Below, piece after piece: positions 32,456 through 43,600 of a stretch of 64,000 bases of DNA. Position 1 is the stretch's first letter. Every line of letters begins with the position of its first letter. The notes beneath the pieces were generated by a model. It made no database searches. It saw only the letters and a program-made list of their open reading frames with translations, and was not told the DNA's origin. The DNA comes from Ianthella basta (Eukaryota > Porifera > Demospongiae > Verongiida > Ianthellidae). A program made the translations under genes and the position numbers. The stretch is taken from contig OZ025880.1 of assembly GCA_964019415.1 (NCBI GenBank), positions 2,554,813 to 2,618,812 of the forward strand. Direction: 5' to 3'.

Positions 32456-35400
32456 ATGAAGCACCAGCTCTTCAAACACAGCCTACTGGTGTGTGTGCTG
32501 TGGCTGCTCACATGCTGCACTGGAGCAGCTTCTGAGGACTACAGAAGAACCATGTGGGTTAGTACAACAGGAGAGGATAGTCCACAGTGTATACATGACA
32601 CACCAACAAGTGACCCAGTGCCCCATCCACGGCACCTTAATGAATCATGTAGGTCACTGAACTATGCTCTTACACACATTCAGAATGTGACCTTCATTGT
32701 CATTGCATGTGGCACCTATGAACTCAAGCCAGTTAACAAGTTGCTAGATGGGGTTCAGCTGTTAAATATCACAGGCTCATGCTTTTATGAAGATTTACAC
32801 GATCAACCCAAAATTCAATGTACTGATGGAGCAAACTTGGAATTACATAACTTGCAAAGAGTTGTGTTCACTCACTTGGCATTCCAAGGATGTGGTAAAC
32901 AAATGCAGCAGAGAGATTCCAGCTTCTCAGCATCCACTCTCTATTTTCAAGACAGTCTAACAGTGACTATGTATCATGTTGATATTGATATAACTAGCTC
33001 TTATGGAACAGGAATTTCCTTAATTTATCGTGAGAGCACAACCACTAACAGAGAAGTAGTTTTGGACACTGTTAAAGTAGACCATCACGGCATCAATGGC
33101 AATGGCATTCACTTTGAACTTCACACAGACGAGAAAACCAATGTCAACCGGCTAGGTATGAAAATTCGATTAAATGATGTAAGGGTTAACGGTGAATTCA
33201 GCCCCCAAATTCTCAATCTTGCCCAGACATTCTCTGGAATCAATATCAGTGTGATGGGACATGGGGAGGGAGGTGAGATTGCACTAACCAAAGTCAATGT
33301 CAGGGACAGTGGCATTGTGTTGGCTTTGCTTGACACAGTGCATGATTGCAAGGTGTCACTCAGAGACTCGGTTGTTTCAGATACATTCTCAGACAGTTTT
33401 AGCACCATGCCCAAAAGTGGTAGTACAATCACTGAGTCACCATCAAATGGGTCCAAGTATGTTGCAAGAAGGTCTACTACGTACTCTAGAGTCAAAATTG
33501 AACTTAGAGATAAGTCAGTAGGCAATCACATACAAATTGAAAATGTCCTTGTGATCCAGAAAGATGAAATACCAGGGAGTGCAATCTCCATTAAAATCAC
33601 TGACCATTCAGAAAGCAACACTGTCCTGCTTGAAGAAGTAGAATTGCGGGGGCCAGAAGCCTTAAGTGAGAACAGCAGAGGACTACAAATAACAGTGACA
33701 GGGTGGGCAAGGAGGAATCAAATACTAGCAACTGATCTACAATCTTGGCGGCACAGAGCTGGTGTGGGTGCCGCAGCATACATTGAATTCAGTGGACATG
33801 CCATGAGGAATGTGGTGAGATTTAAAGATGGCATATTCTGCCAAAGCTTTGCTATTAGAGGTGGCGGGATTGCCATCGTGTACAGGGAATTTGCCACTCA
33901 CAATATCTTTAAGATGGACCATAGCCACATATATGACAATAATGCGGAACTGGGTGGTGGAGTTTACTTCAGGCAAGAGGATTCTTCAAACAACAACACT
34001 ATTTGGTTACAAGTCATTGTACTTCTTAACAACACTGCACATAGTGGAGGAGGCATGTTCATTCAGTTTCAAGATTCATCTATAGCAAATAGGATAGAAA
34101 TGGTCCTCAGTATGCTTGCACATAATGCACTGCTACCATCAAAGAAGTATGACATGATGGGTGGAGGTGTTCATGTGGACTTCTCCACTGTCAGTGCCAA
34201 TGTCAGGACAGACAATATTATCAGTTTTACAAGGTGTTTGCTTATGCTTAACAGAGCAGCACAAGGAGTAGGTGGGGGTATATCAGTGCTCTCCAAAACC
34301 TCACGCTACCAAGGTGACAATGGAAATGAAGTGATTTTATATGCTGTAGTATTCCTTAAAAACATGGCTGTAAGCGGAAGTGCATGTGCCTTCCAGTCAC
34401 TTCCTACTCATGGGAAGAGGCTGTTCAGAGGTGTCAGAGTAGTGCAATGTTATATGTTCCCACACCTATCTCTGTTTCAAATTGTGAACATTACTGACCC
34501 CTTCAGAATGCCAGATCAGTTCACAGAAGACTATCTCATTGCTTTCTTGCAAACATCAATTGAAATTATAAAGCAGCAGCTTCCACAAACCATCACCCCT
34601 TCTCTTCGGGTGGAAACAAACACGAACATGATATTTGCACAGTCAGTACAGATAACAGCAGGTAACTTAGACATCACTTGTGGAGCTTCTTCGCAGGGAA
34701 TGTATGCAATAGATACAGAAATTGTGTTACAGCCAAGTACACATTCAGTTTTTCAGCTCTGTGTTGCCACACATGGTGGTGCAATTGCCCTGTATGGAGA
34801 GAGCTACATCAGAGTTGCTGAAAATGCAATCCTTCAATTCCATCAAAACTATGCCTTTCAGAGAGGAGGTGCCATTTATGCTAGTTCTCCACCTTGTCTG
34901 GTACCAGTGCCAAACTGTTTCCTCCAGTTTGACGTCGACCAAGATTGGGAAAGGAAAAGAAGTTCATTTGTCTTTAGGAACAACTCTGCAAAGGCTGAAG
35001 GACAGTCAGTTTATGTTACTGACATTCGAAAGTGCCTCTCTCAAAGAATTATGAAGAATAATACCAGCATCTCACAACCACACCAGTACCCCCAAAAGCT
35101 AAGTTTAAGCCTGTTTGATGTACTTTACTTTAATTTTACAACTGCGTGTCAATCAAACAACTGTAGTGGCAGCAGTCCTTGGAAGGTATTGCGACATGAG
35201 ATAGTGTCTGGTCCCAGCCATGTAGGCAGTGAACCTGGTGACTTGGACAAACCTGTAGGCCCGCACTTCATCCCTGGCAAACAGAAGAGATTACCGTTCA
35301 CTCATGTATATGATGAGCTTGGCAGTACTGTCAGCACATTGTTCATTGCATTGATTAGCAAGATGGATCATTCAGTGCCTACACAACTGGATCCCCTCTC

Positions 35401-37342
35401 TATCTACACTACTGACTTTACAGTCATCCTCCATGGCATTCCAAAGCAACATGGCATGGCCAACCATTCCTTCCTTACCATCACAGCCAACACATCAAAT
35501 TCTGAAATAGTTCAATCTCCTCAGCTGGTACTGTGGTCAGTGGAGAACACACACATACTCCTGGTAATGAACATAGTGTTCCAGTGCTGTCCTCCTGGCT
35601 ACATCTTCCGATATGGCTCAGGAGACATGGGAACATGTCACTGTGGGAAACTCAGTATGCTTGGGATAGCAGACTGTAATGAGAGTCAACCTGAGGTGAT
35701 TGGTGCAGTCTTGGAGAGAGACCACTGGGCTGGATACGTGCCATCTAATGACCAGCACAGCTGTGATGAACAAAAGTTCTTCACTGGACCATGTCCTCCG
35801 GGATACTGTCAAACACAGCAAATCACCCTTCCTCAGAACAATTCCCAGCAAGCACTCCAGGAAGTAGTGTGCGCTGGGTCCAATCGTAAAGGGCTTCTCT
35901 GTGGAGACTGCCTGGAAGGAAAAGGAACTGCAGTGAACTTCAATGGGATAAGACCAGTCTGTGTCAATTGTGAGGAAGGCCTCAGTAAAGTGGGCATTCT
36001 TGTGTGGATCCTGAGTGAGTGGTTTCCCATGTTCGCCTTCATGTTTGTCTTGATGCTCTTCAACATAGATCTAGTGTCAGGAAGGTTCAACTCATTTCTG
36101 CTGTTTGCACAACTCTTGGCCTTCTCCTCTATCAGAGGTGATGCTGAGTTGGGAGCAGTGCACAATGCATTTGTCAGAATTTACCGATTTCTGTATGGCA
36201 TGTGGAACCTGGACTTCTTTGGAGTGCTCCTCCCACCATACTGCCTCACACCACATGCCCACCTCACACTGCTACAGACACTCCTTCTTCACTACTCCAT
36301 TGGACTGTTCCCACTGACAGTGGCCATCATATTCGTTGTTCTGGAGAGGTCAGCAGAGAAGTGGATATGCTGTTACCGAGTGGACCAATGCCTCAGGAGA
36401 ATGCGTCGATGGAAGGCAAAGTATTCTGGTGGCATATATTATGACAGATCACTTCCTGCTTTTGTCATCCTCACCTTCACCCGCTTTCTAGTTAGCTCCT
36501 CTTACATCCTTGTCAACCAGATCATCACAGGGGAGGATGGGGAGAGGAAGGTGGTGGTGTGGTGGCAGGGCTCTGTGCCCTATGGCTCCATACAACACAT
36601 TGCTTACTTCATACCAGCCATTGTCATACTGCTAGTGTTTGTCCTTCTACCCTCCTTTCTTCTCCTCACTCTTTCCATTGTACCTCAGCCATTTGATAGA
36701 CTCATCATAGCTGTACCACTACTGAGGAAGCTGCAGAGGATGCAAAACTTCTGCAACAATATCAACACTGAAAGATGGGTCTATCATTTTGTCAGCAACT
36801 TTCAAGGCTGCTACAAAATGTGTTTCCGAAGTTTCTCTTCCCTCTACCTCTTCCATCGCATTATCCACCTCCTTGTGGCAGTGTTCATACCCAGAACAGA
36901 AGATGCTCTGTGCGTCCAGATCATTCTTACTGTGGCCTTGTTGCTACTCATTGCCACCTGCCAGCCTTACAATTTATGCCAGCTCAACAATTTGGATGCA
37001 GCCATCCTAGGTAACCTGACTGTCATCCTCATTCTGGCTCTTCGTATAAATGATCTTAGCACCCCCTTCAGCACAAGACAGTTCTATGCTTCCATCCAGA
37101 TGATCCTCATCTACCTACCCCTCCTGTATCCGGGCATTCTACTGGGAAGAAAGTTGTACCTGAAGTGCAGGCAGTTGAAATGCTGCCAGAAACAGGAAGA
37201 ACAAAGGGAGGACAATGCTGAGCCACTGTTGGAAGCACCAGCAGAGAGACTTGGGAACCTTGTTCTACTAACAGAACTGCATGATGAAGAGCCCACTCCG
37301 GAGGATGAAGATGCTGTGTCTGAGACAGGGACCAAAATATAG
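32456..37342 (+). CDS. Array gene E: inverted member, beta-helix, Cys-rich, multi-TM surface receptor (1628 aa)
   Basis: This is the only array gene on the plus strand. The frame opens at 32366, but codons before 32432 fall in an apparent 5'UTR intron (TATTTGCAG acceptor), so the Met at 32456 (MKHQLFKHSLLVCVLWLL) is chosen. WVSTTGEDSPQCIHD follows the signal peptide. GGG turns (GGGIAI, GGGVYF, GGGMFI, GGGVHV, GGGISV) fill about 460-610. CCPPGYIF is near residue 1043, GLLCGDC near 1146, and the multi-TM module begins near 1173. The tail is the most diverged of the array (ELHDEEPTPEDEDAVSETGT) and lacks the TETETET end. The membrane module also has more substitutions than in B, C, D and F, as expected if its orientation reduced sequence exchange with them. 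No lesions are seen. Confidence 0.9.
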   Translation: MKHQLFKHSLLVCVLWLLTCCTGAASEDYRRTMWVSTTGEDSPQCIHDTPTSDPVPHPRHLNESCRSLNYALTHIQNVTFIVIACGTYELKPVNKLLDGVQLLNITGSCFYEDLHDQPKIQCTDGANLELHNLQRVVFTHLAFQGCGKQMQQRDSSFSASTLYFQDSLTVTMYHVDIDITSSYGTGISLIYRESTTTNREVVLDTVKVDHHGINGNGIHFELHTDEKTNVNRLGMKIRLNDVRVNGEFSPQILNLAQTFSGINISVMGHGEGGEIALTKVNVRDSGIVLALLDTVHDCKVSLRDSVVSDTFSDSFSTMPKSGSTITESPSNGSKYVARRSTTYSRVKIELRDKSVGNHIQIENVLVIQKDEIPGSAISIKITDHSESNTVLLEEVELRGPEALSENSRGLQITVTGWARRNQILATDLQSWRHRAGVGAAAYIEFSGHAMRNVVRFKDGIFCQSFAIRGGGIAIVYREFATHNIFKMDHSHIYDNNAELGGGVYFRQEDSSNNNTIWLQVIVLLNNTAHSGGGMFIQFQDSSIANRIEMVLSMLAHNALLPSKKYDMMGGGVHVDFSTVSANVRTDNIISFTRCLLMLNRAAQGVGGGISVLSKTSRYQGDNGNEVILYAVVFLKNMAVSGSACAFQSLPTHGKRLFRGVRVVQCYMFPHLSLFQIVNITDPFRMPDQFTEDYLIAFLQTSIEIIKQQLPQTITPSLRVETNTNMIFAQSVQITAGNLDITCGASSQGMYAIDTEIVLQPSTHSVFQLCVATHGGAIALYGESYIRVAENAILQFHQNYAFQRGGAIYASSPPCLVPVPNCFLQFDVDQDWERKRSSFVFRNNSAKAEGQSVYVTDIRKCLSQRIMKNNTSISQPHQYPQKLSLSLFDVLYFNFTTACQSNNCSGSSPWKVLRHEIVSGPSHVGSEPGDLDKPVGPHFIPGKQKRLPFTHVYDELGSTVSTLFIALISKMDHSVPTQLDPLSIYTTDFTVILHGIPKQHGMANHSFLTITANTSNSEIVQSPQLVLWSVENTHILLVMNIVFQCCPPGYIFRYGSGDMGTCHCGKLSMLGIADCNESQPEVIGAVLERDHWAGYVPSNDQHSCDEQKFFTGPCPPGYCQTQQITLPQNNSQQALQEVVCAGSNRKGLLCGDCLEGKGTAVNFNGIRPVCVNCEEGLSKVGILVWILSEWFPMFAFMFVLMLFNIDLVSGRFNSFLLFAQLLAFSSIRGDAELGAVHNAFVRIYRFLYGMWNLDFFGVLLPPYCLTPHAHLTLLQTLLLHYSIGLFPLTVAIIFVVLERSAEKWICCYRVDQCLRRMRRWKAKYSGGIYYDRSLPAFVILTFTRFLVSSSYILVNQIITGEDGERKVVVWWQGSVPYGSIQHIAYFIPAIVILLVFVLLPSFLLLTLSIVPQPFDRLIIAVPLLRKLQRMQNFCNNINTERWVYHFVSNFQGCYKMCFRSFSSLYLFHRIIHLLVAVFIPRTEDALCVQIILTVALLLLIATCQPYNLCQLNNLDAAILGNLTVILILALRINDLSTPFSTRQFYASIQMILIYLPLLYPGILLGRKLYLKCRQLKCCQKQEEQREDNAEPLLEAPAERLGNLVLLTELHDEEPTPEDEDAVSETGTKI

Positions 37343-39885
37343 TTAAGCAATGTGCCAAGACAGACACTCTTGACATAATATATTATAAAACATAATTTCT
37401 AACAAGCAAACACTTTCCTAGCTATGCATTTTGATCTCATTCTTAAGCCTTAATTAATTCACTTACTCTTCATCGTGGCAGCACATATAACCATACCTCT
37501 ATTAATAATGACTGTGTATAAAGTGATGTAAAATGACTGGAGTCAACTAACATAATTATATACCATATATGTACAGAATTCGTAGTAATGTTTGCAATTT
37601 TTGTGAAACTGTGGAGGTTTGTGAGAATAAAATTGCGAAAATTCTTACAGTTTCCCAGTGATACGTGTGAAGGCAACTACTTAGATGGAAGGAAGACATC
37701 AGTAAATGGTCGCAGTAACATGCGCAGCCTACATCCTCCAAGCAAGATGTAGTACTGATCGGAACCCAAACACGCCTCTAATCCATCCTTTCACGTCAGC
37801 GTCCATTTATCAGTCATATATCTCTGTCACCAAACTAATTGTCAATTAACTCATTTTGTCTTAGTTCATAAGCTTTTCACCTCTACCTTGTATTTGCTCA
37901 CAAGCTTGCCAGGCATCCCTTCCCAGCTGAATGCCGGTCTGGGTATACGGCTGTGTCCGAGTTTCTTCCATGCTGCATGCATGGTGTATGTTGCAGTCAT
38001 AATTACACTGTTTTCAACAACTCAAAGGCCATTAGAACGAACCAAAGAGTACAGCGATGTCTGAGCCACTCTAGGTGGTTATATTTTGCGCACAAAGGGA
38101 GCCATTTGTGACGTTTTCAGGACTTCGCGAAATTAAAATTGCAAAAATTGTCAAGTAAAGGGCATTTGCAAAATATACTTCCCGCGGAAATTTGTAGGTT
38201 TACGATATGTTATATTCACATGCACATTACCTGTCTTATTATACTTGCATGTCTTCCTTACCCATATATTTAATTATACTATCTATTGTACAGCCAGTCC
38301 TGCACCCTTTCAGCATAAATTTCATTCAAAAGTATGAACACATACATTCTATGCTAATTGAATGATGTCCTGTGACTGAAATGTAATACAATGTCATGCA
38401 TACAAAACATTTCTATTTGAACCATACAATGTCATACCATGATTCTAATTCTAATGATAGAGACAAAGACCAATTATTTGACATTAATCTAGCAAGCAGA
38501 ATGAACATATCAGTGTTATAAAATTATACTGTAGACAAACATTGCAGGCTAGCATGCCTATAATACTGCATGAACCTTCCACTGAATTGTTCCAGTGCAG
38601 GCAAGCTAATATGCCTTTCTATGTGTTTTGAATTAGTCTTGCTCTGAGAACTATTTATCTACTTGCAATTGCATGCTCCTTTCTATTCCAAATACAATCA
38701 TTTGTAATCTGTTTAGACCATATCAGTTTCTACTGATAGATTATGCCCTCCACCAACACAATGTCATTGTAAATGTATATCTTAAACTTGCTCTCCTGTA
38801 CGAAAGAATTACTCTTGGAGCTAAATCCTCACTCCTCCCTGTGAAAGCAAACACGTATACAATGCAACATTCTCAAGCAGTGATAAGTAATGTATAGTAA
38901 TACAATCTCAATATCGTATAATTCACTTTCCATTAATTTCACATAAGGCCTATAGCTATTGGCAAAGTACTGCTCAATAATCAGTTGTCGTCATGCATAA
39001 ACTGCACACATTCACTCCTGCACACACACACACATACGTACGTATATGTGCAAACACATGCACACATGCACGATCGCACCATTGCATGCATTGCGTGCAC
39101 GCACCCTCACAGCAATCCCAGGCCGTCGATCATCGGCCCACGATTACATTTGCATGCACGCGCACATACACAAACACAATCATGCACATGCATGCAGTGT
39201 GCTGATATAAATTACCAGTCATACATAGTGGGTGCATGTAGTGTAGATTCTATTGAAATCTTTAGATCCCATGCATATAAGTCATGCTCAGAAAGTCTGT
39301 ATGCATCCAATGTGCTGGTGAATCACATGCTTAAGTTGGAATGGGACAAGGAAGTAGTGGCCTTCATTAATTTGGTTTCAAGCACTAGAGACCATAGAGG
39401 ATTGGGTTCAGTTCCATATATAGCACGAGCTAGTAGGGATCAGGGATTATTATTTAGACTGGGGAGCCTTTAGCCTTAGGCTATAATAGGGTATTCTCCC
39501 AGGCGCCTAGTATCAAGCACTGAAAGATCAATCAATGCATTCTGTTACTGGTGGAGAGGACAATTCCAGTTACAATAATAATGTAATCTGTGATTCAATC
39601 GTTTAGTTTTGCACTCATGATATGGACTGCTATACACAGTTCATGGCCTTCTATGCACATCTGGAAACATTATAATTATGTGGCCGTGGATGATGTGATG
39701 CATATTTTGCATCAGGATAAGGTCAATGTGAGGCATATATTGTAAACAGAGCATGTATTGATTCTATTGCTAGATAAAGGAGGCACAAGAGGGAAAATGC
39801 AGCATGCATTGAGATAGTCTGAGCTTGCTCTTGCATTAAAATTGGCAGAATTGGTTTGTTGTATGGTAGCTGTACATACATAAGA
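37343..39885. other. Intergenic region between E and the second duplicated segment
   Basis: AATAAA at 37626-37631 may be the poly(A) signal of gene E. Around 37577-37640 and 38120-38195, A/T-rich words with GCGAAA or CGCGAAA appear in loosely inverted arrangement and may bound a decayed element, but I could not define its ends. The CA-rich stretch at 39000-39190 gives artefactual open frames. No gene is supported. Confidence 0.4.
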
Positions 39886-40659
39886 GAACAGATCCAGATT
39901 CACGAATATAGCTGATTCAATTAGAATTCATGGGAAAATCATCTGATGGCAAGTTGTTTGTGGATCCCCAGTACCTGCAAAAGTGCACAGCTCCATTAAA
40001 GTGTACTGGTTTGGTGCATAAACTAAGCATGCTACTGTTTCTGTTCCCTTGGCCAGATACTGTAGAAGAACCAAGATTACAAAAACCACACACATTATAG
40101 GGCTATCACCAATTTCAGTGCTGGTGTTCTTGCTTGCCAGGGGATGATTCTATAAATCCTCGGTACAGTTTGGTGGCATTTGACAGTTGTCCAGTGGCTT
40201 CAACTCCAATAACATTATGCTCTATGCAACCTAATTAAATATCAGATCCAATTTAGAATACAAAATGGTGTTGTAAAGGTTGCAGAATGTCGTGGGTTAT
40301 GTAGTCAATTACAACTTTACAAAAGACAATTAAAAGAGCCTACTAGGATCGTCTTATATAGTGGCAGCTAACAGACCGTCCCTACAATCTGTTCTCTCCC
40401 AAGTCACGCCACGTGGTGGTTGTGACATCACACAAGTGATGTTGTGTGAAGTGACACTGCTGCTGTAATGTATATTGGCTGAATTGCATTTTCATTTCTA
40501 AATTAACTGTGTACATAATTAAATGCAAATGGTAAAAGACCATATTATAGCTAAACATATATACTTACATATTAATTAACTAAATTGCCAAACAATGGTA
40601 TTTTTGTAACTTATTATGCACTCACTCAGATGTAAATCAATTAGTGCCACATTAGCTAA

Positions 40660-43600
40660 CTATGTCTCTGTCTCCGTCTCAGTCACTGTGTCATCATCCT
40701 CTGAGGTGGGCACTCCAGCACGCAGTTCTGTTATTAGAACAAGGTTCCCAAGTCTCTCTGCTGGAGCTTCCAACGGTGGCTCAAAACGATCCTCCCTTTG
40801 TTCTTCCTGTTTCTTGCAACATCTCCATTGCTTGCACTTCAGATACACTTTCTTTCCTAGACGAATGCCAGGATACAGGAGGGGTAGGTAGATGAGGATC
40901 ATCTGGACGGAAGCATAGAACTGTCTTGTTCCCATGGGTTTGTTGAAGTCAGTTATGTAAAGACTCAGGATGAGGATGAGGGCCATGTTACCAAGGATGG
41001 CTGCATCCAAATTGTTGAGTTTGCATGAAGTGTAGGGTTGCAAGGCGGCAATGAGTAGCAGCAAGGCTACAGTAAGAAAGATCTGGATGCAAAGAGCATC
41101 TTCTGCTTTTGGTAATAACACTGCCACAAGGAGGTGGACAATGCGATGAAAAAGGTAGAGGGAAGAGAAGCTTCTGAAGCGCTCCTTGTAGCAGCCTTGA
41201 AAGACATTGATGAAGTGGTAGACCCATCTGTCAGTGTAGACATTGCTGCAGAATGTCTGCATCCTCTGCAGCTTCCTCAATGGTGGCACAGCTATGATGA
41301 GTCTACCAAACAGCTGAGGTCCAATGGGAAGAGTGAGGAGAAGATAGGATGGCAGAAGGACGAACACTAGCAGTATGACAATGGCTGGTATGAAGTAAGC
41401 AATGTGTTGTATGGAGCCATAGGGCACAGAGCCCTGCCACCACACCACCACCTTCCTCTCCCCATCCTCTCCTGTGATGGTCTGGTTGACAAGGATGTAG
41501 GAGGAGCTGACCAGGAAGCGAGTGAATCCAAGAATGACAAAGGCAGGAAGTGCTCTGTCATATGACATGCCATCTGAGTACTTTGCCTTCAATCGTCGCA
41601 TTCTCCTGAGACATTGGTCCACTCGGTGACAGCATATCCACTTCTCTGCTGACCTCTCCAGAACAATGAGTGTGATGGCTACTGTCAGTGGAAACAGTCC
41701 AATACAGTAGTGCAGAAGGAGTGTCTGTAGCAGGGTGAGGTTGGCATTTGGTGCAAGGCAGTATGGTGGGAGGAGCACTCCAAAGAAGTCCAGGTTCCAC
41801 ATGCCATACAGAAATCGGTATATCCTGACAAATGCATTGTGCACTGGTCCTAATTCAGCATCACCTCTGATAGTGGAGAAGGCCAGGAGTTGTGCAAACA
41901 GCAGAAATGAGTTGAACCTTCCTGACACTAGGTCTATGTTGAATAGCATCAAGACAAACATGAAGGCAAGCATGGGCACCCACTCACTCAGAATCCACAC
42001 AAGAATACCCACTTTACTGAGCCCTTCCTCACAACTGGTGCAAACTGGTCTTATTCCATTGAAGTTGACTGCTATGCCTTTCCCTTCAAGGCAGTCTCCA
42101 CAGAGGAGTTCTCTACGATCAGACCCAGCACACACCATTTCGTCGAGCTTATGCTGAGAGTTGTTTTCTGGAAGTGTGATTTGCTGTGATTGACAGTATC
42201 CTGGAGGGCATTGTCCAGTGAAGAACTTCTGCCCATCACAGCTGTGTTGGTCATTAGATGGCAGGTATCCAGCCCAGTGATCTCTCTCCAAGACTGCACC
42301 AATCATCTCAGGGTGTTTCTCATTACATTTTGCTATTCCATTCACAGTTAACATCCCACATTGACATGTTCCCATGTTTCCTGAGCCATATTTGAAGACA
42401 TAGCCAGGAGGACAGCACTGGAGTACTATGTTCACCACCAGGAGTAGGTCTGTGTTGTCCACTGACTGTAGAACCAGCTGTGGAGGTCTAACTGCTGCAG
42501 TTATGTTGCTTGTGTTGCTAGGGATGGAATGGTTGGCCATGCCATGTCGCTGTGGAATGCCATGGAGGATGACTGTAAAGTCATCAGTGTACTTGGAGAA
42601 AGGATTCAGCTCCACTGGTATTGAGTCATCCATAGTGTTAATCAGTAATGCAAACATTGAATTGACAGTACTGCCAAACTCATCATATGCATGAGAATAA
42701 GGTAGTTTCTTCTGTTTACCTGGGATGAAATGTATGGTCATCAGTTTCCTCAAGTTAACTGTAGCACCACCAATGTGGTTGGGACCAGACACCATTTCTC
42801 TTTGGACAACATTTAGTCTGTATTCCTGGCTTGTTAATCGTGAAATGTATATTCGTGAAGTATGCATGCTATGTGATTCATTGACAGATACATTATAAAT
42901 GAAAGTCATTTTGACTTGCCTCACAAATGAACAGCTAACATGATACTCTTCAGGGAATATAACTAAGTCTGTACGTGTGGTGGTATTCTTCAATGTGGTT
43001 TCAGAGATACAGTTTCGTATATCTGATACATAAACTGATTTTCCTTCGGCTTTGGCAGTGTTGCCATTGAATATGAGTTCCCTGTTCTCTTCCCATTCTT
43101 GGTCATACTGGAGGAAACAGTCTGACACTGGTACCTCTCCATGGCCAGGTGGAGAGCTAACATAAATGGCACCTCCTCTCTGAAAAGCATGATTTGCTTT
43201 AAAGCGTATTGTTACATTTTTGGCAACTCTGATGTAGCTCTCTCCATACAGAGCAATAGCCCCACCATGTATGGCAACACAATTCTGTAGCAATGACTGT
43301 GTATTTTCTTGGAATACAATTTCTGAGTCTAGTACATAAATCCCCTGTGAAGAAGCTCCACAAATGATACCTACTTGGCACACTGTTATTTGTACTGACT
43401 TCGTAAAGATTAAGTTTGTGCTGGTGTCCATCTGGAAAGAAGGGTTGATGGATTGCAACAATTCCTGTTGTAAGCGGGCCATGGACTGTTTGGCTGATAT
43501 AGCAACATATTGACCTTGCTTGGTCAATAGCATTAGAAATTGCTGAAAATCATCCATTGTTTGTGATGCTGAAGTAGCTGCATTAACATTTTTCATTCTG

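Noticed and set aside
37577-38195. Possible inverted-repeat element 3' of gene E
   Set aside because: The similarity of the A/T-rich ends is weak and the boundaries could not be defined.
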